Below the pieces are notes generated by a model. It had not been told where the DNA came from. It ran no database searches and worked only from the letters and a program-made list of their open reading frames with translations. From contig JAIYDH010000194.1 in the NCBI GenBank assembly GCA_027487585.1, positions 1 through 37,718 of the forward strand: a stretch of 37,718 nt of DNA, given 5' to 3'. Positions 1-10,148 of the stretch are shown piece after piece. Source of the DNA: Rubrivivax sp. (GTDB lineage Bacteria; Pseudomonadota; Gammaproteobacteria; Burkholderiales; Burkholderiaceae_C). How positions within the stretch are numbered: the first letter of the stretch is position 1; every line of letters starts with the position of its first letter. The translations under genes and the position numbers were made by a program.

Positions 1-2369
1 CCTTCGGGCCCGAAGAGCGCGTTGCTCCAGCCGTGCGCGCGCAGCCGCAGGTGCCAGCGCATGCCCTGGGGCAGCTCGGCATCCTGGCCCGGCATCGCAC
101 GGGCGCCGTCGCTGCGGCCGGGCAGTTCGATGAACACCGAGAACGCCACGTGGTCGAAGCCGTTGGCCGGGCCCCAGACGCGCGTGAGGTCGGCCATCTC
201 CAGCTCCAGGCGCAGCGCGCCGCCGGCCGACAGCACACGCGTGCGCCGCAGGTCCATCTGGCGGGTGTAGCTCTCGTGCGTGGGGTAGATGTAGCGGCCT
301 TGAGGGCCGCCACCCGTCATCGACGTCTGCGGCACGTCGGCCAGCACGCGCCAGGGCAGCGCCACGCGGAAGGTGGCGGCCTCGCTCACGCTGGCCTCAA
401 GCGGCGTGCCGCTGCCGGCTGCACGCAGCACCACGCGGTGCAGCAGGCCCGGGTCGGTCATGCGGCGGGTGTCGATGCGGGCGCTGAAGCGGCCGTCGGC
501 ACCGGCCAGCACGCGCTGCGCGCGGGCGGCATCGCCGTCGACGACCACGTCCAGCAGCGCACCGGGCGCAGCGCGGCCGGTGATGTCGAAGTCACCCTGC
601 GCGGCCTCGGTGGGCAAGGCGTCGAGCGTCGGACGCAGCGCAGTGCTGGGCCCTGCCGGCGCCGGGGCGGCTTCCACGGCCCACACGGTGCCGCTGCGCG
701 GCGGCAGGTTCAGGTGCAGGCGGCCCTGGGCATCGGCCTGCAGTTGCGCCGGCAGCGCCGCGGGCGTGTCGGCGTGGATGTCGAACAGCCGCCGCAGCCG
801 AGCCTGGGGCGCGCCGACCTCCAGGTTGTCGGCCAAGCGCGGCGCGTCGGCGGTGTTGAACAGCACGATGCGCACCTGCCCCTCGTGCACGTTGCGCCAG
901 GCCAGTACGCCCGGCCCGGCGCCGCCGGCCTGCAGCGGCTGCGGCAGCGCGCGCGAGAAGCCGCGGTGCGCCTTGCGCAGCGCCACCGCGGCCTGCGTGT
1001 AGCGGAACAGTGGCGCCTGCATGTCGAAGCGGTCGCGCCCGCCCGAGCCCCAGCCGGCCGCGAACATCGAGGCGCGCTGTTCCACCAGGCCCTGCTCGGT
1101 GCCGTAGTACAGCACCGGGATGCCGGGCAACGTCATCAGCGCCAGCAGCGCCTGCTTCATGGCGGGCTCGCCGCTGACGGCCAGCCAGCGGTCGAGGTCG
1201 TGGTTGTCGATGAAGCTGGGCAGCCGCCGCGGGTCGATGCCGCGCGCGTCGGCATCCACCATGTCCTGCACGCGGCGCTGCAGCTCGGCCGGCGCGCGAC
1301 CGCGCGCGAATACGTCCACCAGGCCCGCGTAGAGCGGGAAGTTGAGCATGCCGCCCAGGCGCTGCTGCCCACGTTCGCCGCGGATGTAGCTCTCCAGCTT
1401 GCGCGTGTAGCGCGTCTGGCCCGGGGCGTCGATGCCGAAGCCTTCGCCGAAGGCGAAGAAGTCCTGGCGGCCCGTGCGCCGCGCCACCAGGGCCACACCC
1501 GGCGCCTTGGGGTCGGTGGCGTAGAGGAAATCCGCGAAGAACTCGGGCGGCACGTGGTACGCCGTGTCGATGCGGAAGGCGTCCACGCCGACCTCGCGCA
1601 CCCAGTAGCCGAAGCTGTCGCGCAGCGCGCGGCGCACGCGCGGGTTCTCGGTGTTCAGGTCGTCCAGGCCCGAGGTCTGGAAGTTCATTTCCTCGTCGCG
1701 CACCGTCACGTCGCGGATGTCCGGTGTCCAGTGGTAGATGCCGGCGCGGCGGTCTTCAGTGCGGCGCGGGTCGTTCAGGTGGAAGGGCGCCTGCAGCGGC
1801 CGGGGCATGGGGCGCGAACCGGTGTTGGGTCGGAAGTCGGCCGTCGGGTCGTCGGCTCGCCAGCCCGGGCCATAACTGAAGAAGTTGCCGGTGTGGTTGA
1901 CCACCACGTCCTGCACCAGATACATGCCGCGGCGGTGCAGCGCATCCGACAGGCGCTGGTAGTCGGCCAGCGTTCCCACGTGCGGATCCATGCGCTTGAA
2001 GTGGCTGGCCCAGTAGCCGTGGTAGCCCCAGAAGCCGTGCGTGGTGTCGTGCCACTGGTTCAGCACCGGGGGCGTCAACCACAGGGCGGTGGCGCCCAGG
2101 GCCTGGATGTAGTCGAGCCGGCGGCGGATGCCGTCGATGTCGCCGCCGCTGTACTTGTTGCCGTCGCGTGCGTCGTGCTCGCCCAGGCCCTGGTCGTTGT
2201 TGCGCGGGTTGCCGTCGTCGAAGCGGTCCGTGAGCACGAAGTAGATGACCTGGTCGCGCCAGTCGGGCGAGGGCACGTGCAACTTCAGGCCGCGCTGCTG
2301 TGCCGCTGCGGGCAACACCGCGGCCGCCAGCAAGGCCACGCCGAGCAAGGTCTGCCAGTGCTTGTTCAT
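1..2369 (-). CDS. GH13 alpha-amylase family glycosidase, secreted (3' end beyond the window)
   Basis: A secreted glycoside hydrolase family 13 enzyme expected to cleave alpha-glucans. The N-terminus (MNKHWQTLLGVALLAAAVLPAAAQ) is a Sec signal peptide. The (beta/alpha)8 signatures are all present: DVVVNHTG (region I), FRIDTA with nucleophile Asp268, FGEGF with acid/base Glu309, and IDNHD with Asp391 as transition-state stabiliser. Behind the catalytic domain lies a long extension. Its last visible stretch, about residues 690-789, resembles the C-terminal DOMON/SLH-like module of glucodextranases. At least 789 residues are visible and the stop codon lies outside the window. The ATG overlaps the stop of the GH92 gene by four bases (ATGA), so the genes are probably translationally coupled. 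Substrate (amylose, pullulan, maltodextrin) cannot be decided here. Confidence is high for family and catalytic competence, moderate for the C-terminal module. Confidence 0.9.
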   Translation of the reverse strand, partial: MNKHWQTLLGVALLAAAVLPAAAQQRGLKLHVPSPDWRDQVIYFVLTDRFDDGNPRNNDQGLGEHDARDGNKYSGGDIDGIRRRLDYIQALGATALWLTPPVLNQWHDTTHGFWGYHGYWASHFKRMDPHVGTLADYQRLSDALHRRGMYLVQDVVVNHTGNFFSYGPGWRADDPTADFRPNTGSRPMPRPLQAPFHLNDPRRTEDRRAGIYHWTPDIRDVTVRDEEMNFQTSGLDDLNTENPRVRRALRDSFGYWVREVGVDAFRIDTAYHVPPEFFADFLYATDPKAPGVALVARRTGRQDFFAFGEGFGIDAPGQTRYTRKLESYIRGERGQQRLGGMLNFPLYAGLVDVFARGRAPAELQRRVQDMVDADARGIDPRRLPSFIDNHDLDRWLAVSGEPAMKQALLALMTLPGIPVLYYGTEQGLVEQRASMFAAGWGSGGRDRFDMQAPLFRYTQAAVALRKAHRGFSRALPQPLQAGGAGPGVLAWRNVHEGQVRIVLFNTADAPRLADNLEVGAPQARLRRLFDIHADTPAALPAQLQADAQGRLHLNLPPRSGTVWAVEAAPAPAGPSTALRPTLDALPTEAAQGDFDITGRAAPGALLDVVVDGDAARAQRVLAGADGRFSARIDTRRMTDPGLLHRVVLRAAGSGTPLEASVSEAATFRVALPWRVLADVPQTSMTGGGPQGRYIYPTHESYTRQMDLRRTRVLSAGGALRLELEMADLTRVWGPANGFDHVAFSVFIELPGRSDGARAMPGQDAELPQGMRWHLRLRAHGWSNALFGPE

Positions 2370-4558
2370 CGTGCGGCTCCCACTTCAAGTTGGCGTGCCT
2401 GCAGCAACGCGGCGTGCGGCAAGTCTTTCGGGTCCATGCGCTGCCCGTCCAGCCACACGCCTGGGCGCCGGCCGGGCACGATGGTGAGGCGCGTGCCATC
2501 GGCCCGCGTCAGCGTGGCGCGGCGCACCAGCACCGCGCCGGCCACGTAGCTGCCGGAGGCCGGCACCACCGGGTAGATGCCCAGCATGGACAGCACCAGC
2601 CACGCACTCATCTGCCCGCAATCGTCGTTGCCGATGATGCCGTCGGGCCCGCTGCCGTAGAAGCTGCGCACGATGCGGCGGATCAGTGCTGGGCCCTTGT
2701 GCGGCGACGCCGTCCAGGCGTAGAGGTAGGCGATGTGGTGGCTGGGCTCGTTGCCGTGGGCGTACTGGCCGATCAAGGCTTCCTGGCCCAAATGTTTGTT
2801 GGCACCGGGCGCCTGCACGCTGAAGAAGCGGTCGAGCCAGGCCTCAAAGGCTGCCGGGCCGCCCATCTGCGCCACGAGGCCGTCGGGGTCGTGCAGCGCC
2901 GGTGTCAACGTGTACTGCCAGGCGTTGGCCTCGGTGTAGTCGCCGGGGTTGTTCATCGGGCTCGTGGGCACCAGCGGGTCGAAGGGTTCGCGCCAGCGGC
3001 CGGCGCTGTCCTTGCCGCGCATCATCTGCGTCTGCGCGTCCCACAGCTGGCGCCAGCCCTGGGCGCGACGCGCAAAGCGCTCGGCCACGCCGGGCTGGCC
3101 TGCGGCACGCGCCACGCGGGCCACGGCGTCGTCGCCGATGCCGAACTCCAGCGTCTTGCTCACCGACTCGTTGCTGATCTTGTCCAGCGGGATGTAGCCG
3201 AACTGCTCGTAGACGTCCCAGCTGCGCTGCGCCCAGTCGGGCGCGTTCGGCCGCGGCCGCGTGGAGGTCTCGACCATCGCCTGCAGCGCGGCCTGGATGT
3301 CGAAGCCCGCGCCTTGGCGGTGCAAGCCCTTGGCCACCGCGTCGGCGATGACGGGCAGCGCCGGGTTGCCGATCATCGTGTGCGTTTCGCGGCCCCAGGC
3401 CGTCCACAGCGGCAGGTAGCCCATCGCGCGGTGGTGGGCCAGCATGGTGGTGATGAAACCGGGCACACGCTCGGGCACCAGCAGCGTGAACAGCGGGTGC
3501 ACGCCACGAAAGGTGTCCCACAGGCTCAGGGTGCTGTAGTACACGCCGCCCGGCGCGGCCATCACCTGCCCCGTGGGGCCGCGCACGCGGCCGTCGGCGT
3601 CGGCGATGTCGCTGGGATGCAGCAGCGTGCGGTACAGCGCCGAGTAGAAGATGGTCTTGAAGCGCGCGTCGGCATCGATCTGGATGCGCGAGAGCAGCGC
3701 CTGCCACTGCGCATGGGCGGCGGCGCGAACGGCGTCGAAGGGCTTGGCCTCGTCCACCGCCAGGTTGCGGCGCGCGCCTTCGACGTCCACCGTGGACAGC
3801 GCCACGCGGGCGTGCAGCACGCGGCCCGCCGCCAAGTCGAAGTCGAGCACATAGCGCGCGGCCTTGTCGCCGGCGCGCGGCGGCAGCGTGGTCACGCGCG
3901 CGATGGGCCGGTCGAAGCGCACGATGAACGAGGCCTCGCGCTCGACCCAGTTCTTCGAGTGCGTGGTGCCGGTCAGCTCACCCCGCGCTTCGTCCACGCT
4001 GGACGTGGCCTGCGTGACGCGCGGCCCGTCACCGAACAGCAGCCCGTGCTGCAGGTCCACCAGCACCTGCACGCGGCCGCCCTGGGTGAAGGTGTAGCGG
4101 TGCACGGCCACGCGCTGCGTGGCGGTGAGCTCCACGCGCACGCCGTGGCTCGGCAACGTGACGCGATAGATGCCGGGCTTTGCGCTCTCCGTCTTCTTGG
4201 CGGGTGCGGCCGAGAAGTCGCTGCTCTGCGCCGACCAGCGCGTGCCGGCTGCGGGCATCAACAGCACGTCGCCCAGCTCGGGGATGCCGGCGCCGCTGAT
4301 GTGCGTGTTGGAGAAGCCCAGGATGCGCGGCGCGCGGTACTGGTAGCCGCTGCTGTAGCTCCAGCCGCGGTCGGCGTTGTCGGGGCCGGGGGCCACCATG
4401 CCGAAGGGCACCATCGCGGCCGGGGTGACGTGGCCGGTGCCGTCGGTGCCGATGAAGGGGTCGACATGGCGCGTCAGGTCGCCGCGGCCCGTGGCCGTGC
4501 TGGTTGTGGCGACCAGGGCCAGCGCCAGTGCCAGCAGATTCAACGCCAACGGGTTCAT
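2366..4558 (-). CDS. GH92 family glycosidase (alpha-mannosidase-like), secreted
   Basis: A 730-residue glycoside hydrolase family 92 protein, close to the usual family length. GH92 enzymes are calcium-dependent exo-alpha-mannosidases acting on mannans or N-glycans. A signal peptide (MNPLALNLLALALALVATTS) is followed by the family opening VDPFIGTDGTGHVTPAAMVP and then FSNTHISGAGIPELGD. The conserved LSLWDTFRGVHPL comes mid-protein. Late family blocks are DYTEANAWQYT near residue 540, GNEPSHHIAYLYAW near 604, and GNDDCGQMSAW near 645. I chose the ATG at 4558 because it starts the signal peptide and forms an ATGA overlap with the upstream esterase. The same frame stays open further upstream, but that part lies antisense-like inside the esterase gene. 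The pairing with GH13 and an esterase suggests attack on a decorated polysaccharide or glycoprotein glycan. Linkage specificity is not predictable from sequence alone. Confidence 0.92.
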   Translation of the reverse strand: MNPLALNLLALALALVATTSTATGRGDLTRHVDPFIGTDGTGHVTPAAMVPFGMVAPGPDNADRGWSYSSGYQYRAPRILGFSNTHISGAGIPELGDVLLMPAAGTRWSAQSSDFSAAPAKKTESAKPGIYRVTLPSHGVRVELTATQRVAVHRYTFTQGGRVQVLVDLQHGLLFGDGPRVTQATSSVDEARGELTGTTHSKNWVEREASFIVRFDRPIARVTTLPPRAGDKAARYVLDFDLAAGRVLHARVALSTVDVEGARRNLAVDEAKPFDAVRAAAHAQWQALLSRIQIDADARFKTIFYSALYRTLLHPSDIADADGRVRGPTGQVMAAPGGVYYSTLSLWDTFRGVHPLFTLLVPERVPGFITTMLAHHRAMGYLPLWTAWGRETHTMIGNPALPVIADAVAKGLHRQGAGFDIQAALQAMVETSTRPRPNAPDWAQRSWDVYEQFGYIPLDKISNESVSKTLEFGIGDDAVARVARAAGQPGVAERFARRAQGWRQLWDAQTQMMRGKDSAGRWREPFDPLVPTSPMNNPGDYTEANAWQYTLTPALHDPDGLVAQMGGPAAFEAWLDRFFSVQAPGANKHLGQEALIGQYAHGNEPSHHIAYLYAWTASPHKGPALIRRIVRSFYGSGPDGIIGNDDCGQMSAWLVLSMLGIYPVVPASGSYVAGAVLVRRATLTRADGTRLTIVPGRRPGVWLDGQRMDPKDLPHAALLQARQLEVGAAR

Positions 4559-5370
4559 GGTCTCGGGCTCCGGTTCGTGAGCGTGCGGCCGAAGAAACGC
4601 AGCGTGTCTTCGAGGTGCTGCGCCCAGTAGGCCCAGCCGTGGCCGCCGTCGTGCTCGGCGTACTCGTGCGCGATGCCGGCTGCCTGCAGTTCGGCGTGCA
4701 GCTGGCGATTGGCGGCGATGAAGGGGTCGTCGCGCCCGCAGTCGAAGCGCAAGGCGGGCAGCGGCGCGTCGGCACCGCGGAGCGAGGCGATGACGCTGCG
4801 GTCTGCGGGCGCCGCGGCCCAGCCGATGCGAGCTTCGGCCATCAACGCGTCGAGCTGCGCGGCCTCGGTCACCGACGAGTGCCCGGCCGCTGCCACGAAG
4901 CGCCGCGGGTGCCGGCCGGCCAGCCGTAGCGCGCCGAAGCCACCCATGCTGAGGCCTGCGATGAAAAGCGGCGACGCCTCGCTGCACGCCGTGCAGGCCG
5001 CACGAGCGGCGGCCGGCACCTCCTCGACGATCCAGCGTTCGAAGTCCTGCCCGGCATGGGCCACGTAGCCCGAGCCATCGCCCCACAGCCCGTCGCTGGG
5101 CATGGCCAGCACCATCGGCGGGATGGCGCCCGCGTCGATGAGCCGCTGCGCCGTGAGGTGCGCGCCGCCCTTGAAGGCCCAGGCCCAGTGCGAGCCGTAC
5201 ACGCCGTGCAGCAGCAGCACCAGCGGCACGCTTTGCAGCGCAGCGGCCTGCGGCGGCACGAACAGCAGCACATCGGCCCGCTGGCCGAGCGCCGCGCTCT
5301 TGACGGTGACGAAGCGCAGGCCGGGTGGCGCCAGGGCCGGGTCAGAGGCTTCGAGGGTGCGGAACATCAT
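4555..5370 (-). CDS. Alpha/beta-hydrolase, putative esterase family
   Basis: A 271-residue alpha/beta-hydrolase of the putative esterase (esterase D / S-formylglutathione hydrolase-like) type. The nucleophile elbow is GLSMGG with Ser141. Asp214 or Asp215 in CGRDDPF and His244 in DGGHGW are the likely remaining triad members. LLLHGVYGSHWAW near residues 52-64 supplies the oxyanion-loop region. No signal peptide is visible (MMFRTLEASDPALAPPG), so it may be cytoplasmic, unlike the two glycosidases that follow it. Its last four bases overlap the GH92 start (ATGA). Family members include feruloyl or acetyl esterases encoded beside glycosidases, and removal of acyl groups from sugars would fit here. 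That role is inference. It could also be a general carboxylesterase or a glutathione-conjugate hydrolase. Confidence 0.82.
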   Translation of the reverse strand: MMFRTLEASDPALAPPGLRFVTVKSAALGQRADVLLFVPPQAAALQSVPLVLLLHGVYGSHWAWAFKGGAHLTAQRLIDAGAIPPMVLAMPSDGLWGDGSGYVAHAGQDFERWIVEEVPAAARAACTACSEASPLFIAGLSMGGFGALRLAGRHPRRFVAAAGHSSVTEAAQLDALMAEARIGWAAAPADRSVIASLRGADAPLPALRFDCGRDDPFIAANRQLHAELQAAGIAHEYAEHDGGHGWAYWAQHLEDTLRFFGRTLTNRSPRP

Positions 5371-5380
5371 GGGTCCGGTC

Positions 5381-5542
5381 AGAGCTTGTGAAGTATTCCG
5401 GCGCGTCCGAGCGGGCGTCCGAAACGGTGTCGATCTAGGCGCAAAGCGCAGCCGTAGCCCGGGCTACGGCGAGCATTTGCTTTCGACGAGCGGCGCCGTT
5501 TCGGGCGCACGAGCGGGCGTGGCGGAATGCTTCACAAGCTCT
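5381..5542. repeat. 162-bp imperfect palindrome (MITE- or REP-like element)
   Basis: The left arm (5381-5460) and right arm (5461-5542) are imperfect reverse complements meeting exactly at ccgtagcccgggctacgg (5452-5469). The outer 20 bases, agagcttgtgaagtattccg on the left, match the right end with one mismatch. Inner blocks such as cgaaacgg also pair. Several mismatches are T on the left against C in the reverse-complemented right arm, which would be U-G pairs in plus-strand RNA. It fills the space between the esterase start and the FKBP stop, and its last base is the first base of that stop triplet. No open frame or clear target-site duplication is visible. It could act as a strong hairpin terminator after the FKBP gene or be a non-autonomous transposable element. 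Confidence 0.75.
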
Positions 5543-6042
5543 CAGTTCGCGCCGATGCCCAGCAGCTTGACCTCGAACACCAGCACCGCGCCGGGCGGGA
5601 TGAGCCCGTTTCCGGCGCCGCGCTCGCCATAGGCGATGTCGGCCGGGCAGGTCAGGCGAGCGGTGCCGCCGACCTTCATCAGCTGCAGCCCTTCGGTCCA
5701 GCAGCGGATGACGCCGTTCAGCGCAAAGCTCGACGGCTGGTTGCGTTTGTACGAGCTGTCGAACTCGCGCCCGTCGGGGAAGGTGCCGCGGTAGTGCACC
5801 CGCACCACGTCGGTGGCGGTCGGGCTGGCGCCCTGGCCGGCCGCGAGCGGGCGGAACACCAAGCCGCTGGCGGTGACCACCGCGCCGGGTTCGGCGGCAG
5901 CGGCTTTCAGGGCCGGATGCGGCACCGCCGGGGCAGCGGCTGCGGGGGCTTTGGGCGCTGTCTGTGCGGCGGCAGGGCCGGCCAGGGCGGTCGACAGCAC
6001 AAGTGCCAGGCCAGCGGATGAAGGGTGCTTGAACGCGGGCAT
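5542..6042 (-). CDS. FKBP-type peptidyl-prolyl cis-trans isomerase, exported
   Basis: A 166-residue FKBP-type prolyl isomerase. Residues 1-26 form a Sec signal peptide ending AGPAAAQ, then an Ala/Pro-rich linker leads to one FKBP domain at about 55-166. Active-site residues of the fold are visible: Tyr84 (VHYRGT), Asp95 (REFDSS), Trp115 (RCWTEG), Tyr138 (AYGERG) and Phe156 (LVFEVKL). The predicted site is the periplasm, where it would speed proline isomerisation during folding of exported proteins. I chose the ATG at 6042 because it opens the signal peptide; the frame stays open further upstream without coding character. The stop triplet abuts the large palindrome. The gene follows the DUF3016 gene in the same direction after an 79-base gap. 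Family is clear; client proteins are unknown. Confidence 0.92.
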   Translation of the reverse strand: MPAFKHPSSAGLALVLSTALAGPAAAQTAPKAPAAAAPAVPHPALKAAAAEPGAVVTASGLVFRPLAAGQGASPTATDVVRVHYRGTFPDGREFDSSYKRNQPSSFALNGVIRCWTEGLQLMKVGGTARLTCPADIAYGERGAGNGLIPPGAVLVFEVKLLGIGAN

Positions 6043-6121
6043 GAGGAGTCGGGTCGCGAAAGACGTGTACCTAGAGTAACAGCCAGCGTGCCGACCGCAT
6101 CCTGTGGCCCCGCCGTGCGCG

Positions 6122-6625
6122 TCAGCGCTTGGCGGCCACCAGCGACGCGACCCAGTCGTCGAGCATGCGCTTCTCGTAGCCCAGCGCGCCCGAGTGCGAG
6201 GCGCGCAGCGAGCGGAAGAAGTAGTTCGGGTCGCTGAGGTCGGCGTCACCGCTGGCCAGCGTGCGGCTGCCGTCGCTCAGGTTGTAGCGCAGGCTGATGC
6301 GCGGCCAGTCGGCCCGGCCGCGCAGCACGCGCACGTCCTGGTGGAAGCGGCCGAAGGGCTCGAGTTCGCCGGCGAGCTCGAGATCGGTGACCTCTATGCG
6401 CAGCGTCTGCCCGTCGGGCAATTGGCGGCCCAGCCCTTTGAGGTGCTCGGCCAGCGCCTCAAGCGTGCGTTCGCGATCGAAGCTGCCGCGGCCGGCATCG
6501 GCGAACTTCTCGGGCTCGATCCACTTCACCTGCACCTGGCCGGCGGCCAGCGCTGGGGGTGCCAGCGTGGCGGCCATCGCAAACAGCAGCGCAGCGGCGC
6601 CGACAAGGGCAACGGGGCGTGTCAT
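6122..6625 (-). CDS. DUF3016 family protein, exported
   Basis: A 167-residue protein of unknown function that I place in the DUF3016 family. It has a signal peptide (MTRPVALVGAAALLFAMA... to about residue 28). A mature domain follows, carrying VKWIEPEKFAD, LRIEVTDLELAGELEP, and a C-terminal YFFRSLRASHSGALGYEKR block, which is the sort of pattern conserved in this family. No catalytic signature is recognisable. The start at 6625 is chosen because it begins the signal peptide. The gene sits between glnS and the FKBP gene, all on the minus strand, but the 79- to 97-base gaps make co-transcription uncertain. A periplasmic location is likely; any role there is unknown. Confidence 0.8.
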   Translation of the reverse strand: MTRPVALVGAAALLFAMAATLAPPALAAGQVQVKWIEPEKFADAGRGSFDRERTLEALAEHLKGLGRQLPDGQTLRIEVTDLELAGELEPFGRFHQDVRVLRGRADWPRISLRYNLSDGSRTLASGDADLSDPNYFFRSLRASHSGALGYEKRMLDDWVASLVAAKR

Positions 6626-6722
6626 GGCGGTGTTCTCCTGTTGGATCGCGGGTAACCCGCATCCTGCCTGAGCCGCGGCCCGTCTGCACAAGCCCTTTGC
6701 CGATCTTTACGGGCTCAGGCTC

Positions 6723-8525
<1,803 letters not shown>

Positions 8526-8572
8526 GGCTCGGCTTTTCTGTGAAACAACTTCCACGGCTCAGGCCCTTCGAC

Positions 8573-8592
8573 CAGGGCTCGGCGGAGCCTGG
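8573..8592 (-). terminator. Possible hairpin after the ketosynthase gene
   Basis: In the 79-base gap between the FabF-like gene and glnS, the segment cagggctcggcggagcctgg forms a GC-rich stem of about seven pairs with one bulged base and a four-base ggcg loop. On the minus strand it follows the ketosynthase stop, but no U-run follows. It is weak evidence for termination between the pigment gene unit and glnS. Confidence 0.3.
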
Positions 8593-8604
8593 CTGCATGC
8601 ACGC

Positions 8605-9831
8605 TCAGGCGCGGGCGAAGAGCAGCGCGCTGTTGGTGCCGCCGAAGGCAAAAGAGTTGCTGATGGCGGCCTGCAGATGCGGCGCGTCGTTGTCGGTGTC
8701 TTGCACCAGATCGAGCCCCATCGAATCATCGGGCTGCGTGACGTTGGCATTGGGTGGCAACTGCCGCCGTGACACCGCCAGCACCGTGATCAGCGCCTCC
8801 AAGGCGCCGGCAGCCCCGAGCAGGTGCCCATGCAGGGCCTTGGTCGAGCTGACTTTCAGCGTGCCGATGGCCTCGCCCCACAGGCCGCACAGTGCCGCGG
8901 CCTCGACCGGATCGCCGATCCGCGTCGCCGTGCCGTGGGCGTTGCAATAGCCCACTTCACCGGGCTTCATGTCCGCCATGTGCAAGGCGGCTCGCAGGGC
9001 ACGCTGCTGGCCCGCGACGTCGGGCTTGGTCAGGTGCGTGGCATCGCAACTGATGCCCCATCCGGCAAGCCGCGCGTAGCCGCTGCGCCCACGGGCGCGG
9101 GCGCGAGCGGGCGATTCCAGCACCAGGAACGCCGCGCCTTCGCCGAGGACGAAGCCGCTGCGATCGAGCGCGAACGGCCTGCATGCCCGGCCCGCGCTCT
9201 CGGCGTCGCCCGGTGTGAACGTGGCCAGGGTGTGCATCGCCTGCCAGGCAGAAACGACGCCCGGTACGAGCAGCGCCTCGGCGCCACCGGCGATGGCGAC
9301 GTCGACTTCGCCGCGATCCACCGCCTTGGCTGCTTCTGCAATGGCCACTGCCGAAGACGCGCAGGCCACCGAGTACGTGATGACCGGGCCAAGAACACGC
9401 TGGCGCATGGCGATATGGCTGGCTGCTGCGTTAGGCATGAAGGCGGGCACGGTGAGCGGTGGCACGCGCCTTGGGGTCGCCATGCCCATGCGGTAGGCGG
9501 TCTCTAGCGCGGTGGCGCCGCCCATGCCGCAGCCCACATAGACACCAACGCGCTCGCGGTCGGCGCCATCCAATCCGCCGGCATCGCGCACAGCCAGTTC
9601 GGCCGCAGCCACCGCCAGCTGACTGACGCGGTCAACCCCCGGGAGTTGCAGCTTCGTGAACCAGCGCGACTCGTCGAAATTCACTGCAGCCACCGCTGCC
9701 GGGCGGTCGAGTTCTGCTGCGAACTCCCGCACCGCCGACCGGCCGGCGAGCAATGCATCGAACAGCGCCTGAGGCTCCTCGCCGTGCGGCGCAACAGTGC
9801 CCAAGCCGGTAACGACGACTCCCAAGCTCAC
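8605..9831 (-). CDS. FabF-like beta-ketoacyl-ACP synthase
   Basis: A 408-residue KAS II-type condensing enzyme that elongates an acyl chain by decarboxylative condensation with malonyl-ACP. The thiolase-fold triad is complete: Cys157 in SVACASS, His299 in NAHGTAT and His336 in ALHGHLLGA. The C-terminus has NSFAFGGTNS. The start is GTG at 9831, overlapping the stop of the acyl carrier protein by four bases (GTGA), so carrier and synthase are translationally coupled. It lacks the HHMSxPHPEG block shared by the other two ketosynthases of this cluster. It is therefore a different lineage and has no partner chain-length factor. In aryl polyene systems a free-standing FabF-like enzyme (ApeR type) acts beside the KS/CLF heterodimer; this gene may play that part. 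It is unlikely to be the housekeeping fabF because the usual fab genes are not next to it. Confidence 0.9.
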   Translation of the reverse strand: MSLGVVVTGLGTVAPHGEEPQALFDALLAGRSAVREFAAELDRPAAVAAVNFDESRWFTKLQLPGVDRVSQLAVAAAELAVRDAGGLDGADRERVGVYVGCGMGGATALETAYRMGMATPRRVPPLTVPAFMPNAAASHIAMRQRVLGPVITYSVACASSAVAIAEAAKAVDRGEVDVAIAGGAEALLVPGVVSAWQAMHTLATFTPGDAESAGRACRPFALDRSGFVLGEGAAFLVLESPARARARGRSGYARLAGWGISCDATHLTKPDVAGQQRALRAALHMADMKPGEVGYCNAHGTATRIGDPVEAAALCGLWGEAIGTLKVSSTKALHGHLLGAAGALEALITVLAVSRRQLPPNANVTQPDDSMGLDLVQDTDNDAPHLQAAISNSFAFGGTNSALLFARA

Positions 9832-10073
9832 GCTGCCGTCTGCCGGGCCGCGTTCAGCCGTTCGACGACCTCGGCGAGCTCGGCCAGGGTGTCGATATTG
9901 GAGTTCTCTTCGGGCAACGAGATGCCGTAATGGTCTTCGATGGCGAACAAAAACTCCACGAGCGCCAGCGAGTCGAGGCCGGAGCCGCGGATCGATTCAT
10001 GAGGGTCGAGCTTGGCAGGGTCGACACCGAACTTGTGGTGGATCAGATCCTGCAATTCCTTCAGCGTGCTCAT
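9828..10073 (-). CDS. Acyl carrier protein
   Basis: An 81-residue acyl carrier protein. The phosphopantetheine attachment serine is Ser35 in GSGLDSLALVEFLFAIEDHY, followed by acidic helix II and III residues typical of the family. The cytoplasmic protein would carry the growing polyene or the aryl starter as a thioester. The ATG at 10073 is preceded by an AAGAAG-like ribosome site and gives MSTLKELQDLIHHKFG. A GTG 45 bases upstream is possible but would add an uncharacteristic leader. The gene ends inside the start of the FabF-like synthase (GTGA overlap). The window holds a second, dissimilar carrier protein at 30990-31280; two carrier proteins are usual in aryl polyene clusters. No phosphopantetheinyl transferase to activate either one is visible. 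Confidence 0.93.
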   Translation of the reverse strand: MSTLKELQDLIHHKFGVDPAKLDPHESIRGSGLDSLALVEFLFAIEDHYGISLPEENSNIDTLAELAEVVERLNAARQTAA

Positions 10074-10148
10074 CAGGCTTCTTTCGGCGTCTGCGGCGGT
10101 TCCAGTCCTCTCTGTCACCCACGCAAAGACTGAGATGATAGCGGGCGG

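Noticed and set aside
33..4630. Long plus-strand open frames of 776-838 codons
   Set aside because: They lie antisense to the GH13 and GH92 genes, have Arg/Ala/His/Gln-heavy composition and no domain, and follow from high GC at third positions.
4559..5086. N-terminal extension of the GH92 protein by 176 residues
   Set aside because: The extension is in the esterase gene in another frame; the signal peptide at 4558 and the ATGA overlap fix the start.
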